A stretch of 64,000 bases of DNA from Lachnospiraceae bacterium (GCA_024698705.1 JAILQX010000030.1:1-64000); one strand, 5' to 3'; counted from the stretch's first letter, positions 17,702 through 26,635 are shown. Program-made: numbers and translations. The notes: generated by a model from the letters alone, not told the origin.

Positions 17702-18670
17702 TTGAACAAACTTATCAGAAAAGCGCCTCTGTTCCTGGCTGTGTATGTTTCACTTGCCGTGATGTTCCTTGTATCACAGTATGAAAACCCGTTGAAGCAT
17801 TATTTTCCGGGGTTTGCCGAAATAGTACAGCAGCTTGCAGAGGACACGATCTATGTGGCCAACTTAATAGATGTGAATCTTATCGATCCCAGAAGGGAAC
17901 AGAATACCGTTCATGTTGCAGGTGTCAATATCGATATCGAAAACCTTGAGGATATCAACATTGATGACGATCACGGCGATATCCTGGCTGTGACCGAGGA
18001 ACCCGAACCTGAAACGGATCCGGTCTTTGTACCAATTCCTTCGGACGGTTCTTATACTCCGCGTGATTCTTTCGGAACCCTGACGGAAGGTCCCGTTGAT
18101 GAGTCTTATTTTGATGACGCCGTATTTATAGGTGACTCCCGTACGGTCGGCCTGTCAATGTACAGTAATTTTGAAAATGCCGACTATCTGTGCGATGTCG
18201 GCATGAATATCTATGATTGTATGGACAGGGATATTTCTTTCAGAGGCAATGAACACACCTCTGTACGTGAGATGCTCAGCGTGCGTTCTTACAGAAAAGT
18301 ATATATGATGCTTGGTATCAATGAGATAGGAACAGGTACCGCAGACAGCTTCTGTGAAGCATATTCGAACGTTATCAGCGAGATCCAGTCTTATCAGCCG
18401 AATGCTATCATTGTGATCCAGAGTATAATGTGTGTCGGAAAGAGCAAATCAGACAGCCACAGGACCATCAATAATCCCAGGATCTATGAGCGAAACGAAA
18501 AACTCAGTACCCTTGCCAACAATACGAACATCTATTATCTGAACATCAATGAAGCGATCGCCGACGAGAACGGTGATATGCCTGCCAATTATTCGTTCGA
18601 TCAGGTACATCTGTATGCCCAGTATTATTATCTGTGGCGCGATTATCTGCTTCAGCACGGACTGCGTTAA
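17702..18670 (+). CDS. SGNH-fold protein, partner of the MBOAT acyltransferase
   Basis: A 322-residue protein with an N-terminal transmembrane anchor (about 8-26), an acidic linker, and an outward-facing SGNH/GDSL-like domain (about 135-320). The catalytic blocks are visible as FIGDSRTVGL (serine), MLGINEIG (asparagine) and DQVHL (aspartate and histidine). Such proteins finish the transfer of acetyl groups delivered by an MBOAT protein. The start is TTG with AAGGTG five bases upstream, nine bases after the MBOAT stop. Its 3' end overlaps the stop of the convergent trkH gene by four bases, with no terminator between them. Confidence 0.87.
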   Translation: MNKLIRKAPLFLAVYVSLAVMFLVSQYENPLKHYFPGFAEIVQQLAEDTIYVANLIDVNLIDPRREQNTVHVAGVNIDIENLEDINIDDDHGDILAVTEEPEPETDPVFVPIPSDGSYTPRDSFGTLTEGPVDESYFDDAVFIGDSRTVGLSMYSNFENADYLCDVGMNIYDCMDRDISFRGNEHTSVREMLSVRSYRKVYMMLGINEIGTGTADSFCEAYSNVISEIQSYQPNAIIVIQSIMCVGKSKSDSHRTINNPRIYERNEKLSTLANNTNIYYLNINEAIADENGDMPANYSFDQVHLYAQYYYLWRDYLLQHGLR

Positions 18671-20133
18671 CCGTGTCTTTTTCTGCCCGTTAATATAAGA
18701 TCCTTAATCACATGCGGGTTAAAAAGTATGAGTAACGGGAAAAGCTCAAGTCTTCCGGCAAGCATGTCAAACATCAGAACGATCTTTGAAACATCACCGA
18801 AAAATGCAAAATTCCTTGTAGGACCGACCATCGAAAGACCCGGTCCTATATTGTTGAATGTGGCAACCACTGCCGTAAATATCGTTCCGAAATCGTAATT
18901 CTCAAATGAGACTATCAAAAGCGATGCAAAGAATATGATGATATATGTTATCAGATAGACATTTATCGCTCTTAAAACCTCGTGTTCGACCGGTTTATCC
19001 TCAAACATGATCTTTTTTATGCTCTTCGGATGGATATAGGTCTTCAGTTCTTTCTTGACTGTTTTGAACATGATAACGATCCTGGATACCTTTATACCGC
19101 CACCGGTACTTCCCGCACAGGCTCCCACAAACATGAGCATCACAAGTATGACCTTACTCGTCATCGGCCAGAGATCGAAGTCTGCCGTGGCATAACCGGT
19201 CGTTGTTATTATGGATGCAACCTGGAAGCCGGCATTTCTTATCGTATCCGACACATTGCCGTACAGGCTGTATATGTTAAATGATATGGATGTCACTGCC
19301 ACCAGTACGATACCCAGATACCATCTGACTTCTTCCATAAGAAAGGCCTGTTTGATCTTTCCCAGGATTATAAAATAATACGCATTAAAATTGATACCAA
19401 ACAGGATCATAAACACTGTTATGACCCACTGACAGTAATGCGAGTACGATGCTATTGAGTCACTGAGTACACCAAAACCACCTGTTCCGGCTGTTCCGAA
19501 GCTGAGTGTGATGGCTTCAAAAAAGCTCATACCGCCGAGCTTTAGCAATATCATTTCCGCCAAAGTCATGAAAAAATATATAACGTACAATATACGTGCT
19601 GATGATTTTATCTTCGGAACGAGCTTGCCTACCGAAGGTCCCGGTGATTCGGCCCTCATAAGATTGATATTGGAGCCACCGCTCAGGGGTATGACCGCAA
19701 GCAAAAATACAAGCACACCCATTCCGCCCAGCCAGTGGGTAAAACTTCTCCAGAACAGAGAGCACTTCGACAGCTCTTCCACTCTATCTACTATACTTGC
19801 TCCGGTTGTGGTAAAGCCCGAGATCGTCTCGAAAAGAGAGTCGATATATGACGGTATCTCTCCCGTCAGCCAGAAAGGGAGAGCCCCGAAAAGACTCAGT
19901 ACGATCCAGCTGAGTGCTGTCGCAACACATCCCTCTTTGAGGTAAATGGCAGATTCTCGCGGCTTTCGAAATGTCATCAGCACACCCATAAGTGCGCAGA
20001 AGCCGGCTGTTATCAGATAAATATATCCGTTTCTTTCCCCGTATATCAAAGCAACCAGGCAGGGAAGCATAAGAAACGCCGCTTCTATTCTCAATACATG
20101 TCCAAGGATAACCCTTATCATGGAACTGTTCAT
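18667..20133 (-). CDS. trkH: Potassium uptake protein TrkH/KtrB family
   Basis: A 488-residue integral membrane potassium transporter. The four pore-loop selectivity motifs of the family are visible: TTTGAS, GTAGTGGFG, TTTGYAT and NNIGPG. About ten transmembrane helices can be followed. Length is that of TrkH. It lies six bases after trkA, which encodes its cytoplasmic gating subunit. The two genes form one operon for potassium homeostasis and hence turgor and pH control. Its 3' end meets the plus-strand SGNH gene. Confidence 0.94.
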   Translation of the reverse strand: MNSSMIRVILGHVLRIEAAFLMLPCLVALIYGERNGYIYLITAGFCALMGVLMTFRKPRESAIYLKEGCVATALSWIVLSLFGALPFWLTGEIPSYIDSLFETISGFTTTGASIVDRVEELSKCSLFWRSFTHWLGGMGVLVFLLAVIPLSGGSNINLMRAESPGPSVGKLVPKIKSSARILYVIYFFMTLAEMILLKLGGMSFFEAITLSFGTAGTGGFGVLSDSIASYSHYCQWVITVFMILFGINFNAYYFIILGKIKQAFLMEEVRWYLGIVLVAVTSISFNIYSLYGNVSDTIRNAGFQVASIITTTGYATADFDLWPMTSKVILVMLMFVGACAGSTGGGIKVSRIVIMFKTVKKELKTYIHPKSIKKIMFEDKPVEHEVLRAINVYLITYIIIFFASLLIVSFENYDFGTIFTAVVATFNNIGPGLSMVGPTRNFAFFGDVSKIVLMFDMLAGRLELFPLLILFNPHVIKDLILTGRKRHG

Positions 20134-20139
20134 AGTCTA

Positions 20140-21537
20140 TCAATCCTTTGCCAATATATCCTGTATATCCCTGAAACCGGTATGCGTAGTCACTATCGTA
20201 ACACTGTCACCGACCTCGATCATGTCCTGTCCTCTGGGAATAATGACTTTTCCCCTCCTGCTGATAAAGGCGATCAGCAGATCCTTCTTTAAGGAAAGCT
20301 TGAATAACGGGATACCCACGACATTGCTTTCTTTTTCAACTTTGAATTCTATAGCTTCAACTCTTGAATCAAACATATGATACAGAGTTTCTATATTGCA
20401 ATCCTTGGTATTGTTTCTGGCACGTACATAAGCAATTATCGCATCTGTGGTTATAAGCCTCGGATATACCACATTTCCGAGCTCCAGACCGCTGACTACA
20501 CCGCCGAAATTATTTCTCGTGATACAGGTGATAACCTTGGTCTTTGACACACGTCTTGCATGAAGCGCAAGCAGGATATTCTCCTCATCTATGCCTGTAA
20601 GCGGAACAAAAGCTCCTACATCCTCCAGCCCCTCTTCCTTTAACAGCTCTTCGCTCGTTCCGTCACCATTGATGATGGTTGCTTCGGGCAACAGTACCGA
20701 AAGTTTTTCGCATTTTGCCTTGTTCTCTTCTATGATACGTACGTCTATACCTGCCTTTATAAGCAGTTCAGCGACATAATATGTGGCTCTTCCGCCACCT
20801 ACTATCATACAGGTCTTGACCTGATTTGTCTTAAAACCGGTTCTTTTTAAGAAGCTTCTTGCCTCACGGGGTGTGGCGGCAAATGAGATGACATCCCCGC
20901 TCTTGATGATAAAATCTCCTGAAGGTATAAAGATATTTCCGTTTCGTTCTATGGCACAGATGACGGTATTCTCCGTGGTCCCGCTCCTGCCCAGATCTGC
21001 GATACTGGAATCGCACATCTTATTGTCCTCGGGGATCTCAATCCTTACAAGATTGACCCTCCCGTGTGCAAATGTGGTGACATCCTGTGCATTGGGCAGG
21101 GTAAGCATCTTTGATATGACTCTGGAAGCTACCATGTCGGGATTGATGATCATCGCCAATCCGAGCTTCTCACAGAAATAATCCACTTCCTTACTGTAGT
21201 CGGGCGTTCTGACCATTGCTATGGCTGCCAGATTACCGGCTCTTTTTGCTACCGTACAACAAAGAAGATTCAGTTCATCGGAGCCTGTTACGGCTATAAA
21301 AAGATCCGCCTTCTCTATTCCGGCTTCCATCTGGGTATTGTAGCTGGCTCCGTTGCCTACCACACCCATGGCATCATAAGTATTTGTCAGAGATTGCACG
21401 ACCTGTGGATCATGATCGATCAATGCTATGTCATGTCCTTCCTTTGCAAGCTGCTCAACAAGCGTTGAACCTACTTTACCTCCTCCGACTATGATGATGT
21501 TCAGACCCTTTTTGGATGAATCTTTCTTTTCAAACAT
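20140..21537 (-). CDS. trkA: Trk potassium transport regulator TrkA (two RCK domains)
   Basis: A 465-residue cytoplasmic protein with two tandem RCK units. Each unit has an NAD-binding Rossmann domain (IIIVGGGKVGSTLVEQLA near residue 15; TCMIVGGGRATYYVAELL near 240) and a TrkA_C ligand domain (about 140-225 and 375-460). It gates TrkH in response to nucleotides. GAGG lies seven bases before the ATG. In many Firmicutes RCK proteins also bind cyclic di-AMP, and whether this one does cannot be seen. It is directly upstream of trkH. Confidence 0.94.
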   Translation of the reverse strand: MFEKKDSSKKGLNIIIVGGGKVGSTLVEQLAKEGHDIALIDHDPQVVQSLTNTYDAMGVVGNGASYNTQMEAGIEKADLFIAVTGSDELNLLCCTVAKRAGNLAAIAMVRTPDYSKEVDYFCEKLGLAMIINPDMVASRVISKMLTLPNAQDVTTFAHGRVNLVRIEIPEDNKMCDSSIADLGRSGTTENTVICAIERNGNIFIPSGDFIIKSGDVISFAATPREARSFLKRTGFKTNQVKTCMIVGGGRATYYVAELLIKAGIDVRIIEENKAKCEKLSVLLPEATIINGDGTSEELLKEEGLEDVGAFVPLTGIDEENILLALHARRVSKTKVITCITRNNFGGVVSGLELGNVVYPRLITTDAIIAYVRARNNTKDCNIETLYHMFDSRVEAIEFKVEKESNVVGIPLFKLSLKKDLLIAFISRRGKVIIPRGQDMIEVGDSVTIVTTHTGFRDIQDILAKD

Positions 21538-21608
21538 AATTGTTCCTCAAATATATTTTACTTTATATGACTTTTTTACCCACTAACCATTTTACCACAA
21601 ATACAGAA

Positions 21609-21634
21609 GAAAAAAAGACAGCCAAAGCTGTCTT
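21609..21634 (-). terminator. Rho-independent terminator downstream of ftsH
   Basis: The stem arms 21615-21622 and 21627-21634 pair perfectly over 8 bases with a four-base loop. On the minus strand they are followed by a run of six or more T residues. It ends transcripts from the divIC-to-ftsH direction and insulates trkA. Confidence 0.88.
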
Positions 21635-21697
21635 TTCAGAGAAGGTATTTCTCTTATGGGGTATAGCAAAAAACTACAAAATGTATTGGGGGTTACA
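21609..21697 (-). ncRNA. Candidate small RNA between ftsH and trkA
   Basis: A promoter-like pair (TTGTTA, 17 bases, TATTAT) on the minus strand directs a start near 21697. The terminator at 21609-21634 would end the transcript after about 90 bases. No open frame with a ribosome site lies inside. Besides the terminator, a small hairpin (AGAGAA/TTCTCT) can form near 21638-21654. It could simply be the 3' untranslated region of ftsH, so this is tentative. Confidence 0.3.
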
Positions 21698-21703
21698 AGT
21701 AGT

Positions 21704-21732
21704 ATAATATCAGAGGCCTACAATTGTAACAA
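21704..21732 (-). promoter_or_regulatory. Promoter-like element upstream of the candidate small RNA
   Basis: TTGTTA (21727-21732) and TATTAT (21704-21709) lie 17 bases apart on the minus strand. A GTTACAA/TTGTAAC inverted repeat (21692-21698 and 21724-21730) embraces the promoter and could be an operator. Confidence 0.4.
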
Positions 21733-21776
21733 TGCAAAGGATTCACAAAAATCACAAATTGCCACCCGTGTTTTTG

Positions 21777-23585
21777 TTAGTTTTGCACAAAAAGCGCTTC
21801 AAATTCCTCTTTTGTGATCTTTTCTTTCTCCAGAAGCAGCTGAGCACATCTCTCAAGAACATCTCTGTTTTCAAGGATTATCTCCTTGGCTTTTACATGG
21901 CATTCTTCTATGATACGCTTAACTTCCTTATCGATCTCACCCGTGATGTACTCTCCGTGGCTCTTTGTATGCGCCAGGTCTCTTCCGATAAATACTTCAT
22001 CATCTTCATCATCGTAGTTGATCACACCGATATTCTCACTCATGCCGTATTTGGTAACCATGCTTCTGGCTTCCTTTGTGGCACGTTTGATATCATTGGA
22101 TGCTCCTGTGGTAACATCCTCAAATATGATCTCTTCGGCTATACGTCCGCCGAGAAGGACCATTATATCCTGCAGCATCTTACCCTTTGTCGAAAACATA
22201 TCGTCTCTTTCGGGTAATGGCATGGTATAACCGGCTGCACCCGGTCCCGTAGGGATTATCGATACCGTATAGACCGGTCCTACATCGGGAAGAACATGGA
22301 AAAGTATGGCATGACCTGCCTCATGATAAGCCGTGATCTTCTTCTCCTTTTCGGAAATGATACGACTCTTCTTCTCGGTTCCTATACCGACTTTTATAAA
22401 TGCTCTCTGTATATCCTTCTGTTCTATATACTGCCTGTTTTCTTTTGCCGTAAATATGGCTGCTTCATTGAGAAGGTTCTCAAGATCCGCACCCGTAAAG
22501 CCGGCCGTTGTCTGGGCTATCTGCTTGAGATCCACATCGCTTCCGATGGGCTTGTTCTTTGCATGTATATCCAGGATATCTTCTCTGCCCTTTATATCCG
22601 GTGTTCCGACAACTATTTTTCTGTCAAAACGTCCGGGACGCAGGATTGCAGGATCGAGGATGTCAACCCTGTTCGTGGCTGCGAGAACTATAACACCCTG
22701 GTTTTCCTCGAAACCGTCCATTTCGATGAGCATCTGGTTAAGTGTCTGCTCACGCTCATCATGGCCGCCGCCCATACCTGTTCCTCGGCGTCTGGCAACC
22801 GCATCTATCTCATCTATGAACACTATACAAGGTGTATTCTTTTTTGCTTCCGAAAACAGATCTCTTACTCTGGAAGCACCTACACCGACGAACATTTCCA
22901 CGAAATCCGAACCGGAAATACTGAAGAACGGTACATTTGCTTCTCCGGCTATTGCCTTAGCGAGCAGGGTCTTACCTGTTCCGGGAGGTCCTTCGAGCAA
23001 TATACCCTTGGGTATCCTGGCACCCAGTTTTGAATATTTGACCGGATCCTTAAGGAAATCTATTATTTCCTCCAGATCCTCCTTCTCTTCCTGAAGACCT
23101 GCGACATCACTGAGCTTCTTGCCGGTGTTGCTGCTCATACGGGCTCTGGATTTGCCAAAATTCATCATCTTATTATTGGCTCCGCCGCCCTGTGCGCCAA
23201 GTATGACGATAAGCATGATAAATATGGCGACTATGCTGAGTATCGGAATGATGTATTCCAATAATACATTGCCTTCTTTTACCTCACTTACAACATACGT
23301 CACATCGTATTCTTCGAGCAGATCGGTTATTTCATTGACATCTGTCGTATAGAACTGATGTATGCCCTTGTCACTTGCCGTCCTGATGTAAACGATACCA
23401 TTGGGTACCGCAGAACTCGGCTGTATCTGCGCCGTCTCTATATCGTCTTCCTCCAGCGCTTTGACAAACTGTCCCTTTGTGATCTCTGGGTATTTGTTCT
23501 TATTGGAGCTGTATATGAGCAATACAAGCAGTCCTATAAGAAGAAATATAAAATAAATATTTATTCCGGATCTTTTTTTACTCAA
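21777..23585 (-). CDS. ftsH: ATP-dependent zinc metalloprotease FtsH
   Basis: A 602-residue membrane-bound AAA+ protease that degrades misfolded membrane proteins and regulators. Two transmembrane helices (about 9-26 and 110-130) flank an extracytoplasmic domain. The AAA+ module has Walker [14 protein letters not shown], Walker B IVFIDEID and the second region of homology ending RPGRFDR. The zinc site is AYHEAGHAI. The start is TTG, with AGGA eight bases upstream, 15 bases after hpt. The order tilS-hpt-ftsH is conserved across Firmicutes. Confidence 0.97.
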   Translation of the reverse strand: MSKKRSGINIYFIFLLIGLLVLLIYSSNKNKYPEITKGQFVKALEEDDIETAQIQPSSAVPNGIVYIRTASDKGIHQFYTTDVNEITDLLEEYDVTYVVSEVKEGNVLLEYIIPILSIVAIFIMLIVILGAQGGGANNKMMNFGKSRARMSSNTGKKLSDVAGLQEEKEDLEEIIDFLKDPVKYSKLGARIPKGILLEGPPGTGKTLLAKAIAGEANVPFFSISGSDFVEMFVGVGASRVRDLFSEAKKNTPCIVFIDEIDAVARRRGTGMGGGHDEREQTLNQMLIEMDGFEENQGVIVLAATNRVDILDPAILRPGRFDRKIVVGTPDIKGREDILDIHAKNKPIGSDVDLKQIAQTTAGFTGADLENLLNEAAIFTAKENRQYIEQKDIQRAFIKVGIGTEKKSRIISEKEKKITAYHEAGHAILFHVLPDVGPVYTVSIIPTGPGAAGYTMPLPERDDMFSTKGKMLQDIMVLLGGRIAEEIIFEDVTTGASNDIKRATKEARSMVTKYGMSENIGVINYDDEDDEVFIGRDLAHTKSHGEYITGEIDKEVKRIIEECHVKAKEIILENRDVLERCAQLLLEKEKITKEEFEALFVQN

Positions 23586-23600
23586 AATTCATTTCCTGCC

Positions 23601-24131
23601 TTAATCAAATTTTACTATTCCGATATACGGCAGATTGCGATACATCTGATCGTAATCCAGTCCGTAACCTACCACAAATTCATCCGGGATTGCAAATCCG
23701 GTATAATCCACATTGACATCTACCACTCTTCTGTCCGGCTTGTCGAGAAGAGTACACAGTCTGAGACTTGCGGGCTTTCTTGATTCCAGAAGTTTCATAA
23801 GATGCTTCAGTGTCCTTCCCGAATCTATGATATCTTCGACTATTATTACGTCCTTTCCTTCAAGAGGCTCATCCAGATCCTTGACGATCCTTATGACTCC
23901 GCTTGATTCCGTACCTCCGCCGTAACTGCTTACTGACATAAAATCAAGTGTAACGGGGATGGTTATCCTCTTGGCCAGCTCGCACATAAAGAAACTTCCG
24001 CCCTTCAGTACGCATATGAGATGAACATTCTTTCCGGCATAATCACGACTGATCTGCTCTCCCATCTCCTTTATTCTTTTATCCACTTTTTCCTCAGACA
24101 GAAACATTTCAACATGATGTTTGGCTGACAT
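23601..24131 (-). CDS. hpt: Hypoxanthine phosphoribosyltransferase
   Basis: A 176-residue purine-salvage enzyme that joins hypoxanthine or guanine to PRPP. The PRPP-binding motif VIIVEDIIDSGRTL and the substrate loop VGYGLDYDQMYRNLPYIG are clear. The chosen ATG at 24131 is preceded by AAAGGAGG at five bases. A start seven codons earlier overlaps the tilS stop but lacks a ribosome site. Adjacent to tilS and ftsH, as in most Firmicutes. Confidence 0.96.
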   Translation of the reverse strand: MSAKHHVEMFLSEEKVDKRIKEMGEQISRDYAGKNVHLICVLKGGSFFMCELAKRITIPVTLDFMSVSSYGGGTESSGVIRIVKDLDEPLEGKDVIIVEDIIDSGRTLKHLMKLLESRKPASLRLCTLLDKPDRRVVDVNVDYTGFAIPDEFVVGYGLDYDQMYRNLPYIGIVKFD

Positions 24132-24148
24132 GGCATCCTCCTTTAGAA

Positions 24149-25510
24149 TCACTCTGTTATTATCTCAATTATATGCTTCGTATCATCGGTGACCTTATAA
24201 TATTCGCTGATACGATATCCGACTACCCACATGATATGATCTCCGTCCGCGATCAACGGTATCCTGTCACGCTCATCCTTCGGTATCTTGCAGTTTATCA
24301 TATAATCCTTTAACGATTTATGCGCAAGAAGCGAATTTACTGTCAGATAGTCACCTGCCTGTCGGTTTCTCAACTTTACACAATTAGATATTTTATCATA
24401 ATCAAACCATTTAGTATATGTTTTTTGCGGAATCTCCTGTTCAGTGTCACGATCAAAGATCCTGACTCTTAGTGTTTTCCCGTCCGGTAAAGCGCAGACG
24501 CTGCCGTCCGACAGCTCATATTCCGTGCATACGGCCCCGGCTTCCTCTACGGGTCCGATGATCAGCTTATCGTATACCCTTTTTGCTTCCAGTCCGTAAG
24601 GAAGGTCTGCCTTTTTATTACCCTCCTTTTTTGACAAAGCAAGGATATCCCTGACATGAACTTCACCGATATCTTTTCTTCCGTCAGTCAGTTTCTCCAG
24701 TGCGAGCAGTATCAACTCCTGCCTGATAAGTTCATCTGCGGCATCCAGCCCATTTATGTCGAAACTCACTTTTCCGTCTTCGATCTTTGCCGTCCTTTCC
24801 CATTCTTCAGCCGTCCTTGCCTCTATATAATGTCTGACAAGTCTCATCTTTTCCGAAAGTGCGGCTATGTGTCCCGTCGCGTTGTTCACTATCTCGCGTT
24901 CGACATACGGTAGGATATTGTTGCGTATCTTATTGCGTGCATACATATCCGTATCATTTGTCGCATCATGAACGTGATCCCTTCCGTTAAGCTTAAGGTA
25001 TTCTTCTATCTCCCGTCTCGTCACCTCAAGCATAGGACGTATTACCCGCCCGTTTACCGGCTCGAGACTGGCCAGGCCCTCCGGACCCGTTCCTCTGAAT
25101 ATATTAAATAAAACCGTCTCCGCCACATCGTTGCTGTTGTGCGCCACGGCTATCTTTCCCTGACTTTTGAGCTGCTCGTTAAATCTGTCATATCTGATCT
25201 TTCTGCCGGCCTCTTCCGTGGAAATACCAAGGCTTTCCGCCATTTTTTCCACTTCTTCCTCGTAAAGGATGAACTCTATGCCGAATTCATCGCATAATTT
25301 CCTTACAAATTCCGCATCCTTTGCGGCTTCTTTTCGGATAAGATGATTTATATGCACAACCTTCAGCTCAAAATCCGCTTTCTTTTTATACTCGATCAGA
25401 TTTAAGAGCATACATACGGAATCCGCTCCGCCGCTTATTCCGGCAACGACGGTTTCACCGTCTCCTATCATATTGTATCTTTTGATCGTGTCTTCAAACT
25501 TTTTGATCAT
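24149..25510 (-). CDS. tilS: tRNA(Ile)-lysidine synthase
   Basis: A 453-residue cytoplasmic enzyme that converts cytidine 34 of the AUA-decoding isoleucine tRNA to lysidine, an essential step. The N-type ATP pyrophosphatase loop GISGGADSVCML is near residue 25. The AVAHNSNDVAETVLFN segment and a C-terminal substrate-binding domain (about 370-450, including LRNRQAGDYL) follow. GAAAGG lies about nine bases before the ATG. A strong hairpin terminator sits just upstream, so tilS expression depends on read-through or a promoter I cannot see. Confidence 0.95.
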   Translation of the reverse strand: MIKKFEDTIKRYNMIGDGETVVAGISGGADSVCMLLNLIEYKKKADFELKVVHINHLIRKEAAKDAEFVRKLCDEFGIEFILYEEEVEKMAESLGISTEEAGRKIRYDRFNEQLKSQGKIAVAHNSNDVAETVLFNIFRGTGPEGLASLEPVNGRVIRPMLEVTRREIEEYLKLNGRDHVHDATNDTDMYARNKIRNNILPYVEREIVNNATGHIAALSEKMRLVRHYIEARTAEEWERTAKIEDGKVSFDINGLDAADELIRQELILLALEKLTDGRKDIGEVHVRDILALSKKEGNKKADLPYGLEAKRVYDKLIIGPVEEAGAVCTEYELSDGSVCALPDGKTLRVRIFDRDTEQEIPQKTYTKWFDYDKISNCVKLRNRQAGDYLTVNSLLAHKSLKDYMINCKIPKDERDRIPLIADGDHIMWVVGYRISEYYKVTDDTKHIIEIITE

Positions 25511-25530
25511 GGTTTAACCTTTCGGGCTGT

Positions 25531-25560
25531 AAAAAAACCTTTGATAAAAAATATCAAAGG
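25531..25560 (-). terminator. Rho-independent terminator between divIC and tilS
   Basis: Arms 25538-25546 and 25552-25560 form a perfect nine-pair stem with a five-base loop. Seven T residues follow on the minus strand. It begins one base after the divIC stop and ends about 20 bases before the tilS start. Confidence 0.9.
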
Positions 25561-25561
25561 C

Positions 25562-25867
25562 TTAATCTTCTGATTTAAATACTATCTCATTATTATTGAC
25601 AAGTCCAAGCTTTTCTCTGGCAACCTCTTCAGCATACTTCTTTGTCTTTGTATACTTGGCGTACTCGGCGATCTCTTCGGCTCTCGCCTTTTCTTCTTCG
25701 ATCTGCTTAAGAAGCTGTTCTTCCTTCTGCGTGTAAGCTTCCTGTTTCTGTTTCAGCTCATGTTTGTTGTAGCTTATGACCGCAGCCAGCATGATCAGCA
25801 CTATCACTACCAGCATTACACTGAATGTATTCTGTTTTTTCTTAACCCTCAGATATCTGTTGCTCAT
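25562..25867 (-). CDS. divIC: Septum formation initiator, FtsB/DivIC family
   Basis: A 101-residue bitopic division protein. A short cytoplasmic N-terminus (MSNRYLRVKKKQN) precedes one transmembrane helix (about 18-35). A coiled coil (about 40-75, rich in glutamate, lysine and glutamine) and a C-terminal EVAREKLGLVNNNEIVF motif typical of the family follow. GAGG lies six bases before the chosen ATG; a longer TTG start adds six residues. Position next to rqcP and tilS fits DivIC. It has its own consensus-like promoter and terminator. Confidence 0.9.
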   Translation of the reverse strand: MSNRYLRVKKKQNTFSVMLVVIVLIMLAAVISYNKHELKQKQEAYTQKEEQLLKQIEEEKARAEEIAEYAKYTKTKKYAEEVAREKLGLVNNNEIVFKSED

Positions 25868-25902
25868 GCACTGCCTCAAAAACAAAAATGTTTACATAAA
25901 TT

Positions 25903-25930
25903 ATTATACCAAAAAATAATATTACGTCAA
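25903..25930 (-). promoter_or_regulatory. Strong sigma-A-type promoter of divIC
   Basis: TTGACG (25925-25930) and TATAAT (25903-25908) lie 16 bases apart on the minus strand. A TGG extension precedes the -10 box. The predicted start is about 30 bases before the divIC ATG. This is among the best promoter matches in the window. Confidence 0.85.
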
Positions 25931-25996
25931 CCAATTTTTGAGAAAAGTGCGAATTTGTGGCACTTGTTGATTCGTTACCACCATATATATTTAAAT

Positions 25997-26031
25997 ATGT
26001 AAACCAAAACACATTATATAGTGGTTTACAT
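25997..26031 (-). terminator. Hairpin downstream of rqcP
   Basis: Arms 25997-26006 and 26022-26031 form a perfect ten-pair stem with a 15-base loop directly after the rqcP stop. The following sequence is AT-rich but not a clean T run, so it may be a weak terminator or an mRNA-stabilising hairpin. Confidence 0.45.
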
Positions 26032-26033
26032 AA

Positions 26034-26273
26034 CTAAACAAATCTGTATAATTCCGCAGCTGCATCTTTTTTTACGGTCTCTTCCACCGCTATCACTTCA
26101 ATATTTGTTTCCTTATTGCCAAACTGTATCGTTATACGATCACCGACTTTTACATTAGTCCCCGCTTTGGCCACTGTTCCGTTTATGAGGACCCTGCCCG
26201 CATCGCAGGCTTCGTTAGCCACCGTTCTTCGTTTTATCAGTCTGGATACCTTCAGATATTTGTCCAGTCTCAT
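26034..26273 (-). CDS. rqcP: S4-domain RNA-binding protein RqcP (YabO)
   Basis: A 79-residue S4-domain protein beginning MRLDKYLKVSRLIKRRTVA. It continues CDAGRVLINGTVAKAGTNVK, the usual S4 alpha-L motif. RqcP works with RqcH in ribosome-associated quality control, adding alanine tails to stalled chains. A TTG start 11 codons earlier exists but has no ribosome site. The gene follows hup, as yabO does in Firmicutes, but the sporulation genes yabP and yabQ that normally come next are absent. Confidence 0.9.
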   Translation of the reverse strand: MRLDKYLKVSRLIKRRTVANEACDAGRVLINGTVAKAGTNVKVGDRITIQFGNKETNIEVIAVEETVKKDAAAELYRFV

Positions 26274-26304
26274 TTTTCTCTGCCCCTGTCCGGTCTTATC
26301 CTTC

Positions 26305-26337
26305 AAAAAAGAGGTAAGTACCGAAGTACTTACCTCT
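26305..26337 (-). terminator. Rho-independent terminator of hup
   Basis: A perfect 12-pair stem (26310-26321 with 26326-26337) has a UUCG-type tetraloop on the minus strand and is followed by six T residues. It lies between hup and rqcP, so rqcP is probably expressed by partial read-through of the abundant hup transcript. Confidence 0.92.
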
Positions 26338-26356
26338 CAGATTTCTTAACAATCAA

Positions 26357-26635
26357 TTATTTCTTGTTAACCAAATCCTTCAATGCCTTACCGGCTTTGA
26401 ACTTAGGAGCCTTTGAAGCAGCGATCTTCATTGTCTTGCCTGTCTGAGGATTTCTACCCTCTCTAGCTGCTCTCTTAGATACTTCGAATGTACCGAATCC
26501 AACTAACTGAACCTTTCCACCCTTCTTTAACTCAGCTGAAACAGCGTCTGTAAAAGCCTTTAATGCTGCTTCTGCATCCTTCTTAGATAATCCAGCCTTG
26601 TCAGCCATAGCTGCAACTAATTCTGTCTTGTTCAT
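26357..26635 (-). CDS. hup: DNA-binding protein HU
   Basis: A 92-residue HU histone-like protein, the standard length. It begins [20 protein letters not shown] and carries the DNA-gripping arm [17 protein letters not shown] and the C-terminal [13 protein letters not shown]. It bends and compacts DNA. AGGAGG lies before the ATG, and a near-consensus promoter and a tetraloop terminator flank it, as expected for a highly expressed single gene. Confidence 0.98.
   Translation of the reverse strand: MNKTELVAAMADKAGLSKKDAEAALKAFTDAVSAELKKGGKVQLVGFGTFEVSKRAAREGRNPQTGKTMKIAASKAPKFKAGKALKDLVNKK

Noticed and set aside
21703-21708. Plus-strand TATAAT between ftsH and trkA
   Set aside because: No -35 box fits and no plus-strand gene follows; the overlapping minus-strand element is a better match.
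22296-23094. Two overlapping long plus-strand open frames of about 250 codons
   Set aside because: They lie antisense to ftsH, one frame follows the codon periodicity of ftsH, and neither has a ribosome site or recognisable protein features.
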